64,000 nt of DNA, taken from contig CM054181.1 of NCBI GenBank assembly GCA_028829895.1, positions 106,307,360-106,371,359 on the forward strand, written 5' to 3'. Each line of letters begins with the position of its first letter. Within the stretch, counting starts at the first letter, position 1. Positions 11,427-24,265 of the stretch are shown piece by piece. The notes below the pieces were generated by a model that ran no database searches, was not told the DNA's origin, and saw only the letters and a program-made list of their open reading frames with translations. Made by a program: the position numbers and the translations under genes. Source of the DNA: Sinotaia quadrata. Taxonomy: Eukaryota; Mollusca; Gastropoda; Architaenioglossa; Viviparidae.

Positions 11427-11520
11427 ATAAAACATTATCCTCCATCAAAGGGAAGCATTAACCTCTATCAAAGGAAAGCATTACCCCTCCATTAAAAGAA
11501 AGCATTAACCCTGCATAGTA
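11427..11520. repeat. 24-bp minisatellite, 3-4 copies
   Basis: The core ATCAAAGGGAAGCATTAACC recurs with a 23-24 bp spacing (GCATTA at 11455, 11478 and 11502). Confidence 0.75.
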
Positions 11521-12880
11521 AGGAACACCTGGAGAATACTAACTCATGCGAAGACTGACAATCATCCCTTGTGCTTTCTTGAAATCTAAAATTTTGTTAA
11601 AATAGTAACGCTGCATATCTACTTAAATACATCAGTTTTCAGTCATTTGTAAATAGTAGATTTTTTTTCTTTTTATTGTAAACTGATTAATTGTTGCTTA
11701 TCTCGAATTTACACTTTGGATATTTACTAAAATCACCAGGCTGTTCTTCAGTGTAACTGTCCTTTCATCCCATTCTCTGTATGTCATTACCCCGACTGAG
11801 TGATGGAAGCGAGCTATCGACGTCTTTATTTCTCTTACTTGTGTGTCCGACCAATTACGTCATTTGCAGTCTGACGTGTACAAGGTGCAGGAGGAGTGAG
11901 TGTGGCACACGATACTAACATTCATTCTCCAGTACGTCACAACAGACACGCGCTATATATATATATATATATTCATTTATAAAATGTAATGTGAAACATT
12001 AATACTTTTTTAAAAGAGGAAATACTCCCACCCCCTTCCCCCCACCATTACATTTTACTTCTTATTCTAACCGTTTCTAATGCTAATATTTCCTATTGAA
12101 ATAAAAAAGGAGACGATGAAGAACTTAATAATAACGAAGATGAGTAGAAACAGGGGGAGTAGGAAGAGGAGGCGGTACTTTGAAATTACGTTGAATTTAA
12201 ATTAATTTATTCATTACCTTAAGTATAACGGTGCACAGTTGTGGTGGAATGAAAGAGGGAGAGGGGCGAAGATGATGAAAATTTCTGCAAGTCGTGTTCT
12301 TGTCAAGCCGTTTATTAAACATTTTTTTAAAAAATCATCGATCTAAACACGGGTATAGTATCTAATTTGAAAAGTTTTGTTCGTATAAGAACTTTCAATT
12401 TCCTTGTTCAAGTGAACTTTTTCTATCTGTAAGTCAGAGACGAAAATTGAACTGCTTATTAAGCCAATGGCGAATTTCATTTATGTCTAATCAATCTATA
12501 TTTTTATAATATAGTTCAATCGTATTTTGTATATAACAACCTTGTCAATACATTTTTTTCAAAAGTAGGGACAGTAAAATAATACAATGAGGTTAATAAT
12601 TTTTGCAATAATAATAATATGCACGTAATACCAACCATAACGACCGGAGCTATAACACTACAGCTGAGACAAACACAGTGTTTGAATTTATGTCCGATAA
12701 AGTTGTCATGCAGGACTGTTCTATAGGTGACATTTAATATGCACCTGTGTATGGGTCGTGCTTAGTACAGTATTAAATGCGTCCTGTTTCTTTGTTATTT
12801 GCACTTTAAGAAATGGAATGAGAAATGGCGTTCTGCTAGAGACGTGTACATTTTCACAAATGCTGAATAAGACACTAATG
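11521..12880. other. AT-rich non-coding DNA
   Basis: No gene was seen. A (TA)9 tract lies at 11954-11972, and a C-rich patch (CCCACCCCCTTCCCCCCACC) at about 12028-12047. Confidence 0.55.
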
Positions 12881-12882
12881 AT

Positions 12883-13074
12883 TTTAGATAGATAGATAGA
12901 TAGACAGATAGATAGAAGGATGGATGGATGGATTAGATTAGATTAGATAGATAGATAGATGGATGGATGGATGAATGAATGGATTAGATTAGATTAGATA
13001 AATAGATAATCTATTTATCTATCTATCTATAGATAGATAAATAGATAGATGGATGGATGGATGGATGGATGGAT

Positions 13075-13131
<57 letters not shown>

Positions 13132-13132
13132 T
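12883..13132. repeat. complex (GATA)n/(GGAT)n/(TTAGA)n array with inversion
   Basis: Blocks of GATA, GGAT and ATTAG units alternate. Near 13005-13045 the orientation flips: AGATAAATAGATA is followed by its reverse complement and then GATA again, giving a palindromic centre. The array ends with about 13 clean GATA units. Confidence 0.95.
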
Positions 13133-13289
13133 CATTAATAAACATGTTAACATAATTATACGAGAGTGGTTTAATGTATAGTAACTCAATGTATGATGGT
13201 CAGTAAACTGTCTAACCTTAACGGTTCCAATTACTCATTTTGCTGTGTTTGTGAGTAGTGTAATGTTACTGTAACCCTCACGTGCGTGC

Positions 13290-13301
13290 GCAGTGTGTGT
13301 G

Positions 13302-13359
<58 letters not shown>

Positions 13360-13364
13360 GTGTT
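13290..13364. repeat. (TG)n microsatellite
   Basis: About 30 TG units, flanked by GTGCGTGCGCAG on the left and GCGTGTGTG on the right. Confidence 0.97.
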
Positions 13365-14390
13365 TATGTTTATGCTGGTGTTTTGAGCTTACAAAACCTT
13401 TGGTCTTTTGCTCGCGCGCACGACCATTCCTGATGACCCTTCTCGCTATAATGGGAGCTAACTCATAAGCGCACGCCATGTTTCTACTCGCGAGAGGTGT
13501 CTGAGTGACGCGAATGTTACCAGCACTAATTGACACATTCATACTGCAGTGGCGTGCTCCGAGCAGAAATCGAATTATCAACGCACAGCGATTGCCTCAT
13601 CAGTTATTTTTTTCTTCTTCTTCAGATACGAATTAACCGTGTCATCCTCTTTGCGAACTTATACACTATGCATGAATTCTTCACAAAGGATTTCAAGAAA
13701 GCGAAATCTTTTGAAAAATGTCGCCTTAGTGCCCCAGAGAAGAAGTGAGTGCATGCGGGTATAAAGAAGAAAAAAATAACGTCATGGCCCTTTCGTTTGT
13801 CCTAATATAATTTTAGATCTGTAAAGACGGCAAAAGGGGAATATGTCTCCCCTAATTCAATACACAAAAATTGATGCATAATTTATAAATAATTGCTCGA
13901 GGCTTTCTCGGGCTTGTGCAAACGAGCAGAAATATTGAGTTTCAGCTGACAGCAATTACTGCTCCATGCCTATGACGAATTGTTACTAGTAGGAGAGACA
14001 AGATGGGCTGCACTTTATAGAAGAGAAGAAATTGTGAGACGCACAGACAGACCAGTTATTTATAGCATCCTGTCTCACCTACATATTTATGCCGCCACAA
14101 CTACAGAAAACGTTGAAAAATTAAATTAAAATGAAACGTACTGACATTTTCGAAATTGTCCAAGTTTGTCAGAAATGTCACCCCTTCTTGTCTTCTCCCT
14201 AACTACCTGCAGCCACCGCCCACCCTTTTCTTTAGTCAATGATCCGCGTCGTGCCTCTTACACATCGGATGTTTGACTCTCTTGCCGTGTTGTCAGATAA
14301 CGCAAGGTCAAGCCATACGTTATTCCATCAATGAAAAACCTCACGGAATGTGCGTTTGGATGAATGAAAAAAGATTTGGAGGAAAGGAAC
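13365..14390. other. non-coding DNA, no feature recognised
   Basis: Moderately balanced sequence. Overlapping short frames at 13530-13764 carry no motif. No array or transposon end was seen. Confidence 0.45.
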
Positions 14391-14393
14391 AAC

Positions 14394-14434
14394 ACACACA
14401 TACACAAACCCAGACGCACATATTCGTACATGCG

Positions 14435-14464
<30 letters not shown>
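14394..14464. repeat. (CA)n with (CG)n core
   Basis: A degenerate CA tract leads into ATGCGCGCGCGCGC and then about 12 CA units. The run of alternating CG and CA is a strong Z-DNA candidate. Confidence 0.95.
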
Positions 14465-15955
<1,491 letters not shown>

Positions 15956-15957
15956 AA

Positions 15958-16010
<53 letters not shown>
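15958..16010. repeat. (TG)n microsatellite
   Basis: About 26 perfect TG units. Confidence 0.97.
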
Positions 16011-16011
<1 letters not shown>

Positions 16012-16439
16012 CTGATCTATAGGAAAAGCTTTGCTTTATCAAAAAAGTACGATCAACAGTCTGCCTAACAGACTATTTTGTAAAAGTAAAGGAACTCATG
16101 GCTGAAAAACTGAGAACGTGTACTCACTCAAACACAGTAAAAAAAAAAAAAAAAGTTTATTCTGGGGTTGTTTCTGTTTTCTTTCTTTTAACTGCCCTTT
16201 AAACGTCTGGTCTCCGTGATTGAAAAGTCATGCTGACTCTCAATTTTGTGTGATGTCCCTTCACACAAATTCTAACACTTTTGGTATTAAACATGTAACA
16301 TTCCCATATGTGCGGTAGGTACAAAAATCATAAACAAAAAATAAAATAAAACTACACTACATACAAAATGTTCTTGAGAGAACCATCTTGATAAGAAATG
16401 AAGATGAAATCGAAAGAGAAAGAAAGAGAAGAGAAACAA
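16011..16439. other. non-coding DNA with small hairpin
   Basis: A run of A's lies at about 16139-16154. A 9-bp perfect stem, TTTGTGTGA/TCACACAAA with a 7-nt loop, lies at 16245-16269. Nothing else recognised. Confidence 0.5.
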
Positions 16440-16915
16440 ATCAGAACTGATAATCGCCCCGGCTTTTCTCGGCCATCCTCTGGCAGAACAAAAACGAAAT
16501 CTTAATTCTTCCGTTAGCTAAAACCATAGCTTTTGAAATGATTTTCAACCGAGGACGCGCGGGCATCTGAGGATATGAAAATCTCAAAATGGACGCTTCA
16601 TGAGGATTTACAGCTGCAGTTACGTCGGCTTGTTGTCCCGCTTCCATCGTGGCATAAATTCCCTCTTTCTCTCACAGCTCGGCTGACACCTCCAACACTA
16701 AGCCCTAATTCATTCGCTCAAAAATGCCAAGAATCATTTTCATGGAAAACGAAAAAGAGCGAGCGCGAGAGAAAGCAAATGGCGTCATTTATTTCTCTGC
16801 GGCCATTTGCCGCATAGGATCCATCATTTGGGCTTCCGACCGGGACTTCAGGGGTGTGTGAGAGTGGGGGCTAAGGATGGGTGGGTGTGTGGTGAGAAAT
16901 TATTAGAGACCCGAG
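16440..16915. promoter_or_regulatory. candidate conserved regulatory island
   Basis: A repeat-free, GC-balanced block of unusual sequence complexity lies between microsatellite-rich flanks. It contains CTTAATTC and GCCCTAATTCATTCGC, and ATGGCGTCATTTATTT near 16780. A 68-codon minus-strand frame crosses its left part (16441-16647), preceded by an acceptor-like TTTTCATATCCTCAG, but it has no clear donor. Inference: enhancer-like element, with an unrecognised exon as the alternative. Confidence 0.38.
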
Positions 16916-19125
16916 TCTTGGTCGATTGTTATGTACATAAGGACTCCGTCTTCTTCGTCGTTTTCTTCTACTTTTTTTTTCTTCTGTTCTTTTTCTTCTC
17001 TTCCCTTCCTTTGTCTTCTTCTTGCAACGAGGTTGTTCGGCTTTTGCAATGAACATTGCAAAAATTATCAAATGGTATGAAACTGAGAACTGTACATAAT
17101 TGTTCTTCTTATCTCTTTCCCTTTCCTAGCCATACACTTCTTTTTTTTAGCTTTTAGTAGTGATCGTTAAAGATCACCTGTTTGATCATTATCGTTAACT
17201 AGAGAAGTTTCTAAAGCACTTCAGCAAGCAGCTTTCTGTACTTGAAATTTACATGGCGCCACTCTGCCTGTTATAAACTTTGTTCGGCATTTGAATAGCT
17301 CTGTTTAGATTAAGAAATCACATTTGTCTGAGCGCGATATATAATTTTTTTAATTAAAAGAAACGTGGTCTTAAATCCAATGCTCGTTTGTTCTGTTTAC
17401 AAGAACATATTCAATAGGCAAATCAAGTACTACTCATTTGGAAAAAAAAACAACAACAAAAAAAACTATGCACACGCTAAAGCTGGGAAGATAGCAACTC
17501 GGCAAGCCAAGACTGGGACATCCAGCTGGGTCGCAAACATCATACCCAACCACAACCCCTGTCACATCACCCCTCAAACACTTCTCTTTCCTTGTTTTCA
17601 TCCCTTGAGCCTGACTGTAAATTGACGACGCGAAGACTCTTGAAATGTCGTTCCATTTTCCGTGCAGGCATGCAAGGATGGGTGCCGATATTGAAAACTG
17701 ATTGAAAAATTATCTTAGAATTGGGTAATATTTAAGAAATGAATTTGAAGCGTTTTGACAGGAGGGCAAGAAACAAAAGATGAGCATTCTCGATTCACCT
17801 AGCATTAGCTACTTTATGCTCCCCAATGTAGCTTTTCTTTCTTTGGCTTCTCTTCGTCTATAAAGTAAACTACAAACTGATGAAAACGTCACGGCCCTTG
17901 CTCTGGGGAAAATAATAGAAATCGTAAACCTACCTTTACTTGCAAGCATCTTTCTGAGAGTGTCAATTCATCCCAGACTGTATCAACTCTAAAATTTGCA
18001 GTCAAATCAAATTCGTCCATTGTGTTGGGCTGCACCTTTAAGTTGATATTTCTATTTGACATCTTCCTATATATTAAGACCCAAGGAGTCTAAGTGAGAT
18101 TTTAACCACCGAGAGCTGTTTGCGTAATATTTTTGTCAAACAGTTTCAAGTGCGCCCCCGTTTGTTTTCTTTCCCAGTTTTTAAAGCTGCTGTAGTAATG
18201 ACAAAGATGAAGTTGAACATTATGAGCTGATGAATAAATCCTTTAAATGTCAGAATTCTACCACGAGCATCCTATTAGAAATCTTGATAAGAAAAAACTT
18301 TAGGAATTATGACAGTATGAATACTAAACCAGCGCTAACATATTTCTGGGATTTTCAACAGCAATGGACAATGTCGATTAGACATTACTGACCAGGTCAT
18401 ATTAGTAATTGGATCTTCATTGACTGCTATACCAAATAAAGAGATTTACTATCTTTTCTCCTTTCTTTCCTCTTTGTTTAAAAACATATATGTTGGTGGA
18501 AAGGGTATATGTTTACAATTGTGGCTCAAAGAATACGAGGGGGGAAAATCTTAAATTAAGGGGTGTAAGGAGTAATTCGATAAAAGACAATAAAAGCATA
18601 CTGGACTGACAGATGACGCGCCATGAAGTCTAATAAGTCAGTTGTTTTTAATGTGGAGTTTGTTGCCTGCTTGTTTCTTCGGTTTATAGGTTGGTTGGCT
18701 GCTTGGGTGGCACCATCCATAATTTAGATGACATCATACTCTTTAGGGACTGTGAATCAGTTTGAACATGATGCCATGCAGGTTTGTGTTGATATATTAA
18801 AGTGCAAGCGGCCGTCAACAACCACGTGACTGGCTGCGGTCTGTTTGTACTGTTTGACAACGAACAGTAGCACCAGTCATTGACACCTCTCCTGTGTTTG
18901 GTGGAGTATGGAATACAAAGTTCCGGGTTACGACTGCAGCTGATAATTAATATCATTATTAATTTTTGTTATTTGCTCTTTGCGTGTGCATTCTTTTAAT
19001 TAAACAGCCCTATACGCAGTGTGGGACTCCACAGTTCTCCACAGCATGAAAATTAACAATCCGAACTTGTTAATCGACAACCCTTGAAATTAATATTTCA
19101 TCCCGAGGACAATATCGTACTCGGT
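16916..19125. other. non-coding DNA, no gene recognised
   Basis: A polypyrimidine patch lies at 16950-17022 and an A-rich patch at 17441-17465. The stretch 17930-18130 is balanced and holds TTAAGTTGATATTTC, but shows no specific feature. A 90-codon minus-strand frame at 18684-18956 lacks a recognised motif. Confidence 0.45.
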
Positions 19126-19321
19126 GCTTGCCGAAATAAATCCATCTTGTTTCGGGCTGTTCAAAGTCTTGTACGGGACTTCAGACTTGGCTTACCGAAA
19201 TAAATCCATCGTGTTTCGGGCTGTTCAAAGTCTTGTACGGGACTTCAGACTTGGCTTACCGGAATAAATCCATCTTGTTGTTCAAAGTCTTGTACGGGAC
19301 TTCAGACTTGGCTTACCGGAT
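19126..19321. repeat. 64-bp minisatellite, 3 copies
   Basis: Copies begin GCTTACCGAAATAAATCCAT at 19126, 19190 and 19254. The third lacks about 9 bp around TTTCGGGC. They are otherwise nearly identical. Confidence 0.92.
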
Positions 19322-19929
19322 TCTATTTTCAATACGGAGATGGGTAGTTATGAGGTCATCAGCGCAATGTATTTTAAATTTATATTCCCAATTACTAAAG
19401 TGCTGGGGTTTTTTTTTATAGTAACACCCTTATTTAAATAGTTGCAGGTGAAATAAATAACATACAATCTGATCACTATTTCCTGTTGTCGTTTTAAAAC
19501 GAAAATTCCATAAAAACGTGAGGTTTTCCCTTTCTGACAAGGTTCAAAATTACAATTGTGAATAAAGATATTGTGTTTACACTCGAATTTACAAAAAAAA
19601 TATATTTTGACTGTTGGTTATCATACACAAACTAACACACGTAACTTACGCAAGCTCAGACGCACTCACAACACTCAAATGTGCATACCTCTGTATAACA
19701 AGTATAAGAAAATGTTTGCATACCAGGTCCTGTTTTCGCACAATGCATAAGTATGTCTGTGAGCGTGTGTATAGTGTATGCACTTTGCAAGTGTGCGCCG
19801 TGATGACCGAAGGGAAAGTTTGCGTCTTGTTTATTTCAGTTGTTTTCCGTTCTGGCATCCCTATTTTATATCGAAGCTGACCTGTTTTCCAGTTGTATTT
19901 TTTTTCCTCCTTTCCTCTTTCCAAGGGTT
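19322..19929. other. AT-rich non-coding DNA
   Basis: Overlapping frames on both strands at 19614-19924 have no recognised motif. Confidence 0.5.
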
Positions 19930-20295
19930 CCCGCAGCTGTTAAAATGAGTGTCTGAATTATGCATAAAATCGGGAAGCTGAGAGCCAGAGCTTTGCTGAC
20001 TGGCTTCGACAGCTTCCCTCTCTCTCGCAAGTACAAATTCTCTCTATGGCAGTGATATCGAGCATAAACTAATTACCTTGGCTCGTTCAATACAAAGGAC
20101 GCGCATCTCGAGACCCTCTTCGCGCCCTGTGTGCGATTGATTGCTGGGCAAGGGGCGAAAGATGTGTGAATATGAGACAGAAAAATCGCACTGACACGCG
20201 CTTGTCCTCACGGACGGCCATTGGCGGGTGGTCCGCAGGTCCCCAGCTCTGCCGCTCGCGGCTTGTCTGTACGCATCTCTCCTCTACTCTGTGAG
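19930..20295. promoter_or_regulatory. candidate conserved regulatory island
   Basis: This balanced, repeat-free block holds a POU/octamer-like ATTATGCATAAAAT near 19957, a TAATTA core at 20070-20075 (in AAACTAATTACCTTGG), the GATATCGAGCATAAA stretch and several CpGs (GGACGCGCATCTCGAG). Inference: enhancer-type element. Confidence 0.38.
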
Positions 20296-20305
20296 CATCG
20301 CGCGA

Positions 20306-20362
20306 CGCAGTAGTAGTAGTCGTAGTCGTAGTAGTAAATGTAGTAGTAAAGAAAGTAAGGTA
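20306..20362. repeat. (AGT)n imperfect trinucleotide tract
   Basis: AGT/CGT units are followed by a short duplicated AGTAGTAAAGAA segment. Confidence 0.85.
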
Positions 20363-20648
20363 GTAGTAAAGAAGGATTGGGGGTGATGATGTCGTTAATG
20401 ATGAAAAGGAGGACGATGATTTCAGAACTGCTAATTGGTTCCTATTATTTTTAGTGCGCCAGAACGTAGTGTTGTTGCTGATTGAGGATGAATATAGAAG
20501 AGGAGAAGGATACTGACTACGAGACGATGTTACTTATAATCTTAGCACCACCCATTGCTGTCGATGGTGGCGATGGTGAGGAAGAGGAGGAGGATGTCGT
20601 CGGTTATCATTAGGAATAAGCACAAACCAAAAGATGTGCCTCTCACTT
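20363..20648. other. non-coding DNA
   Basis: Purine-rich GAT/GAG motifs (GATGATGTCG, GAAGAGGAGGAGGATG) without a supported gene. Confidence 0.5.
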
Positions 20649-20763
20649 AACTTTATAAAATAAAATATTTTAAGCTCAAACCATAATTGGAAGAAGTAGT
20701 AACTGAACTTTATAAAATAAAATATTTTAAGCTCAAACCATAAATGGAAGAAGCAATAACTGA
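20649..20763. repeat. 57-bp tandem duplication, 2 copies
   Basis: AACTTTATAAAATAAAATAT begins both copies, at 20649 and 20706. They differ at a few positions near the end. Confidence 0.93.
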
Positions 20764-21011
20764 ACTTATTTTTATCTCTCGAAATTGACGAGGAAGAAGA
20801 ACGTTTACAATTGTACGTGAGTGACCGATTGACTGAAAATGGTGACATAAGTGACCGATTTACTCGAAAACTTTTTTATTTCACACTTGTTACTTATTAC
20901 TGCTGCCTTTGTTATGATGGAGTATGAGTTAATTCGAAATTGTATTTCTTGTTACTATCAAATGATTAATTAGTATCACGTGGCATTAAATATAAAATTG
21001 TTTATCCTCAC
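20764..21011. other. AT-rich non-coding DNA
   Basis: No feature recognised. It adjoins the possible exon that follows. Confidence 0.5.
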
Positions 21012-21207
21012 CTCATTCGGCCTGAAATGAAAACTACCCTATGTGTGACGTTGCTCACGAGAACTTGCACGTCACGTAAGCTTGGGGTCCCAACCAATGG
21101 GCACATAACTCGCAAAGTTCCTCCCTCACGACATGAACCCCTCTCTGCAGGCCAGATGTCAAGGGAGGTAATGTCGCCCTTTCGACCCATAACTTGTCCG
21201 ACGAATC
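21012..21207 (-). CDS. possible internal exon, protein not recognised
   Basis: On the minus strand a good acceptor (TTCATTTTCATGCAG) ends just before 21207, and a consensus donor (ATGAG then GTGAGG) follows 21012. The 196 nt between stay open in one frame, entering in phase 1 and leaving in phase 2. The product reads F-V-G-Q-V-M-G-R-K-G-D-I-T-S-L-D-I-W, continues through C-R-E-G-G-T-L-R-V-M-C-P-L-V-G and V-Q-V-L-V-S-N-V-T-H-R-V-V-F-I-S-G, and has a mixed beta-rich character. The segment is GC-balanced, unlike its flanks. No family is recognised. It could be a pseudo-exon or a regulatory island; the incoming phase matches the donor phase of the candidate exon at 37050. Confidence 0.28.
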
Positions 21208-21820
21208 CTGCATGAAAATGAAGTAATCCATTTATAATATCTTTTTCTACGCCGGCATCCGGGGGAAGTGACGACAGCAGGGCAAGGTGGCGTGTTGAGC
21301 ACACATGTGATTAAGCTCACTTAACCTTGTTTGCGCGCGAACTGAAAGGGGCAAAAATGATGGAGAGACTGACAATATCGGAATGACATGTCGACAATCG
21401 AAAGCATTTGTTTTCTTTGAAATCTCAGTAATGACAAGTCAAACATGACAATCCGAGACTCCAAATTCGAATCAAGGTTACGGGGAAAAGAGTGTTTTTT
21501 TTAAATAGGTGAACTGATATTATATTGCATTTTAGCACTGCTTTTCTTTCTTGATTTTATTTATAACAAAATATTTTTATTTTATGCTTTGTCCATGTGT
21601 TCTGTGTTTTCTACAACTTTGTGTTGTACGTCAGTGTGCTCCATTGTATTGCATTTTATTTTTCACTGTATCGCGCGAGTGTTACATTTCGTATCACACA
21701 ACACCAAATTGTATATTACCTTATATAATATTCATTGAAATTTGATGTTTATATTTGTCTTCTGGAATTGCTCTGCTTATATTGTGGTGTAACGGGGTCA
21801 TTTACACGGAGTCGAATACC
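21208..21820. other. non-coding DNA
   Basis: The first 100 bp remain GC-balanced (CGCCGGCATCCGGGGGAAG). The rest is T-rich. No gene supported. Confidence 0.5.
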
Positions 21821-22406
21821 ATTGCGCTGAAGTGCATGTCATTATATCGCACTGTATTATACGATCTTGTATTGCATTGCGCTGAAGTGCATGTCATTAT
21901 ATTGCACTGTATTATATGATCTTGTATTGCATTGCGCTGAAGTGCATGTCATTATATTGCGCTGTATTATATGATCTTGTATTGCATTGCGCTGAAGTGC
22001 ATGTCATTATATTGCACTGTATTATATGATCTTGTATTGCATTGCGCTGAAGTGCATGTCATTATATCGCACTGTATTATATGATCTTGTATTGCATTGC
22101 GCTGAAGTGCATGTCATTATATTGCACTGTTTTATACGATCTTGTATTGCATTGCGCTGAAGTGTATGTCATTATATGATCTATATATGCATTGAGCTTA
22201 AGTGTATGTCATTATATTGCACTGTATTATTACGATCTTGTATTGCATTGCGCTGAAGTGTATGTCATTATATGATCTTGTATTGCATTGCGCTCAAGTG
22301 CATGACATTATATTGCACTGTATTATTACGTTCTTGTATTGCATTGCGCTGAAGTGCATGTCATTATATTGCACTGTATTATACGTTCATGTATTGCATT
22401 GTGTAT
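21821..22406. repeat. 55-bp minisatellite, about 11 copies
   Basis: The unit ATTGCGCTGAAGTGCATGTC... repeats every 55 bp from 21821. Variants alternate ATATCGC with ATATTGC and ATACGATC with ATATGATC. From about 22150 some units lack the ATTGCACTGTATTA part, so the array has internally deleted copies at its right end. Confidence 0.97.
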
Positions 22407-23202
22407 CATATGTCGTTGATTTGTAATATATGCCGTTCGTTGTATGCTATTGTAATATATCTCGTGGTATTACTCTACAGTGTGATTGATACATTCCACT
22501 ATTGTTTTCTTGATTGTTGTAGTATTATGCTGTTGTTGTTTTACTGCGCTCTAATGTGTTAGTTTTTTGTTTATCTGTTGCACTGTAATGTGTTAGTGTT
22601 TCTGGTTGGTATTTTGCATTGCATTATGTTGTGCTATTGTTAATGCTCGTTATGTTCCTTATTGATGTATAAGTTTGTTGTTTTGGTTTTGCTTGGGTTG
22701 CGCTCCATTGTGTTAGTGTCATTTTACTGTAGAATTGTTTCTATGTAAATTTGTTTTGATTATGTTTGTGTTGTGTTAGGGTTCATTTTACTGTAGAATT
22801 GTTTCTATGTAAATTTGTTTTGATTATGTTTGTGTTGTGTTAGGGTTCATTTTACTGTAGCATTGTTTCTATGAAAAAAATTGTTTTGGTTTTGTTTGTT
22901 ATTCTTTCTGTTGTGTTTGTAAACAGTATATTGGTTTTAAATATTTTTTTAATTTGGGGGTGGGGGGAGAATATAATACGAATTATATTGTTGTGTATTG
23001 TGATTTAATAGGATGTGTTTTGCTGATATATGGCAGTAGCGAGATATGTTATTGTATGGTATGTCTCTGTCATCACTCTGTGCACATTGGGAAAAGTAAG
23101 ATGCACAATGATGTGACGTCATGCCTTTTGTTGGTTTACGGTGAGGTGACGGAATGCATTCGCATGCGAACAAAGACAAGATGTCATGCTACGTTATCTT
23201 GT
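22407..23202. repeat. G/T-rich stretch with 64-bp triplication
   Basis: The plus strand is strongly T and G rich and poor in C. At about 22710-22890 a 64-65 bp unit, CATTTTACTGTAGAATTG..., occurs three times. A perfect CRE palindrome TGACGTCA lies at 23114-23121. No gene is supported; long frames here reflect base composition. Confidence 0.75.
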
Positions 23203-23303
23203 TTGTTGTGGGCATGTCTTTGTGGGTATATTGTGGTGAGCATATTGTTGTGGGCATGTCTTTGTGGATATATTGTGGTGAGCATATTGTTATGGGCATT
23301 ATG
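23203..23303. repeat. 42-bp minisatellite, about 2.5 copies
   Basis: TTGTTGTGGGCATGTCTTTG starts units at 23203, 23245 and 23287. Overlapping plus-strand frames repeat a Cys/Gly/Trp-rich peptide only because the period is a multiple of three. Confidence 0.9.
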
Positions 23304-23394
23304 TTCTGGGTATGTGGCACCTTTGGTTTGAACATTGTGGTATTCAGTCTTCAAGTTCAAGTTATTGGAGGTGATAGGGGCTTCCGGCTTCCGC

Positions 23395-24060
23395 CTATTT
23401 CGCCCCCCACCCCGTCGGAACGAGATGTGCCACTATAGGTAGAGTTGATGATGATATTGAAAGACAGAATGGAGAGTAGTAGTCAGGAAAGTAATAGAAT
23501 GGTGATGATGAATTGCTGCCTAGTTTCCGTTGCGTTCATGTCTGGCCAATGGAGGCATATTTTAGCCTAGTATTCTGTGGACTAATGTAATGGTGGTTGA
23601 TTTTGATGTAGTAGCAGTCCCCGATGTTGGAGTGGTGGGTGGGTGGGCTGTCTGACAGAGCCAAGGCTAGTAGCACACCCAGTCTATAAACCAATGTGTA
23701 TGCCCGGGATGTTTACCCCTGTCCTCCTCACTGCCATTGTTGTTGTCGTTGTTGCTGTTGGTGGTGGTTGTGGTGGTTGTGTCGCAGCTGCCCCCGGTGT
23801 CCATTGAGATACGCAAAGATGGGTGCTGGCGGCCAATACAGACGATCGAGTAACAGCTGGATCATGTCCACAGTGGGGTGGAAGAAGTATCCCAACTGCT
23901 GGCACTGCTACTCATTGTACTGCCATTGTTGTCGTTGTTGTTGGCGATGATGGTTTCTTCGGCATTGTTGGGGCCGTTGTTGTTGTGGCTGCCGCTGTTG
24001 AGGCCTTTGTTGTTGTCGTCTCACATGCTGTGGTGGGCGCCGACTTTTATTACCAATCTG
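23395..24060 (-). mobile_element. unrecognised dispersed element, copy 1 (minus)
   Basis: Read on the minus strand, this DNA aligns by eye, with gaps, to 31690-32275 on the plus strand. Shared landmarks in order are GGACATGA...CTCGAT, the GGGGT..AACATCCCG block, GTACTAGCCTGGGCTCTG, CACAGA..ACT..GCT, GGCCAGACAT, TCATCATCACCATTCTA, ACTTTCCTG and AGTGGCACATCTCG. In both copies one frame carries Gln-rich sequence and then the signature D-M-x-Q-x-x-L-D-x-L-x-x-P-x-A-P. In this copy the frame has a TAG just before that signature. The family is not recognised; it may be an old transposon or a duplicated gene fragment. Confidence 0.7.
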
Positions 24061-24265
24061 TTTTGATATTGTTGCCAAGACTTCTGTTGTTGTTTTGTCG
24101 CTCTTGGCGGTGTCGCTATCATGTGTGAGAGCGGTGGAACCTCAATCACCACTGCGTGCTCATCGAGGGCGACCTCGATTTCGGTTTGATTTGTCTGTCT
24201 TCTTGTCACGGTCTTCAGTTTGTATTTTTCTTTCATCTCTGTCCTTTTAATCTGTGTCGGCGATT

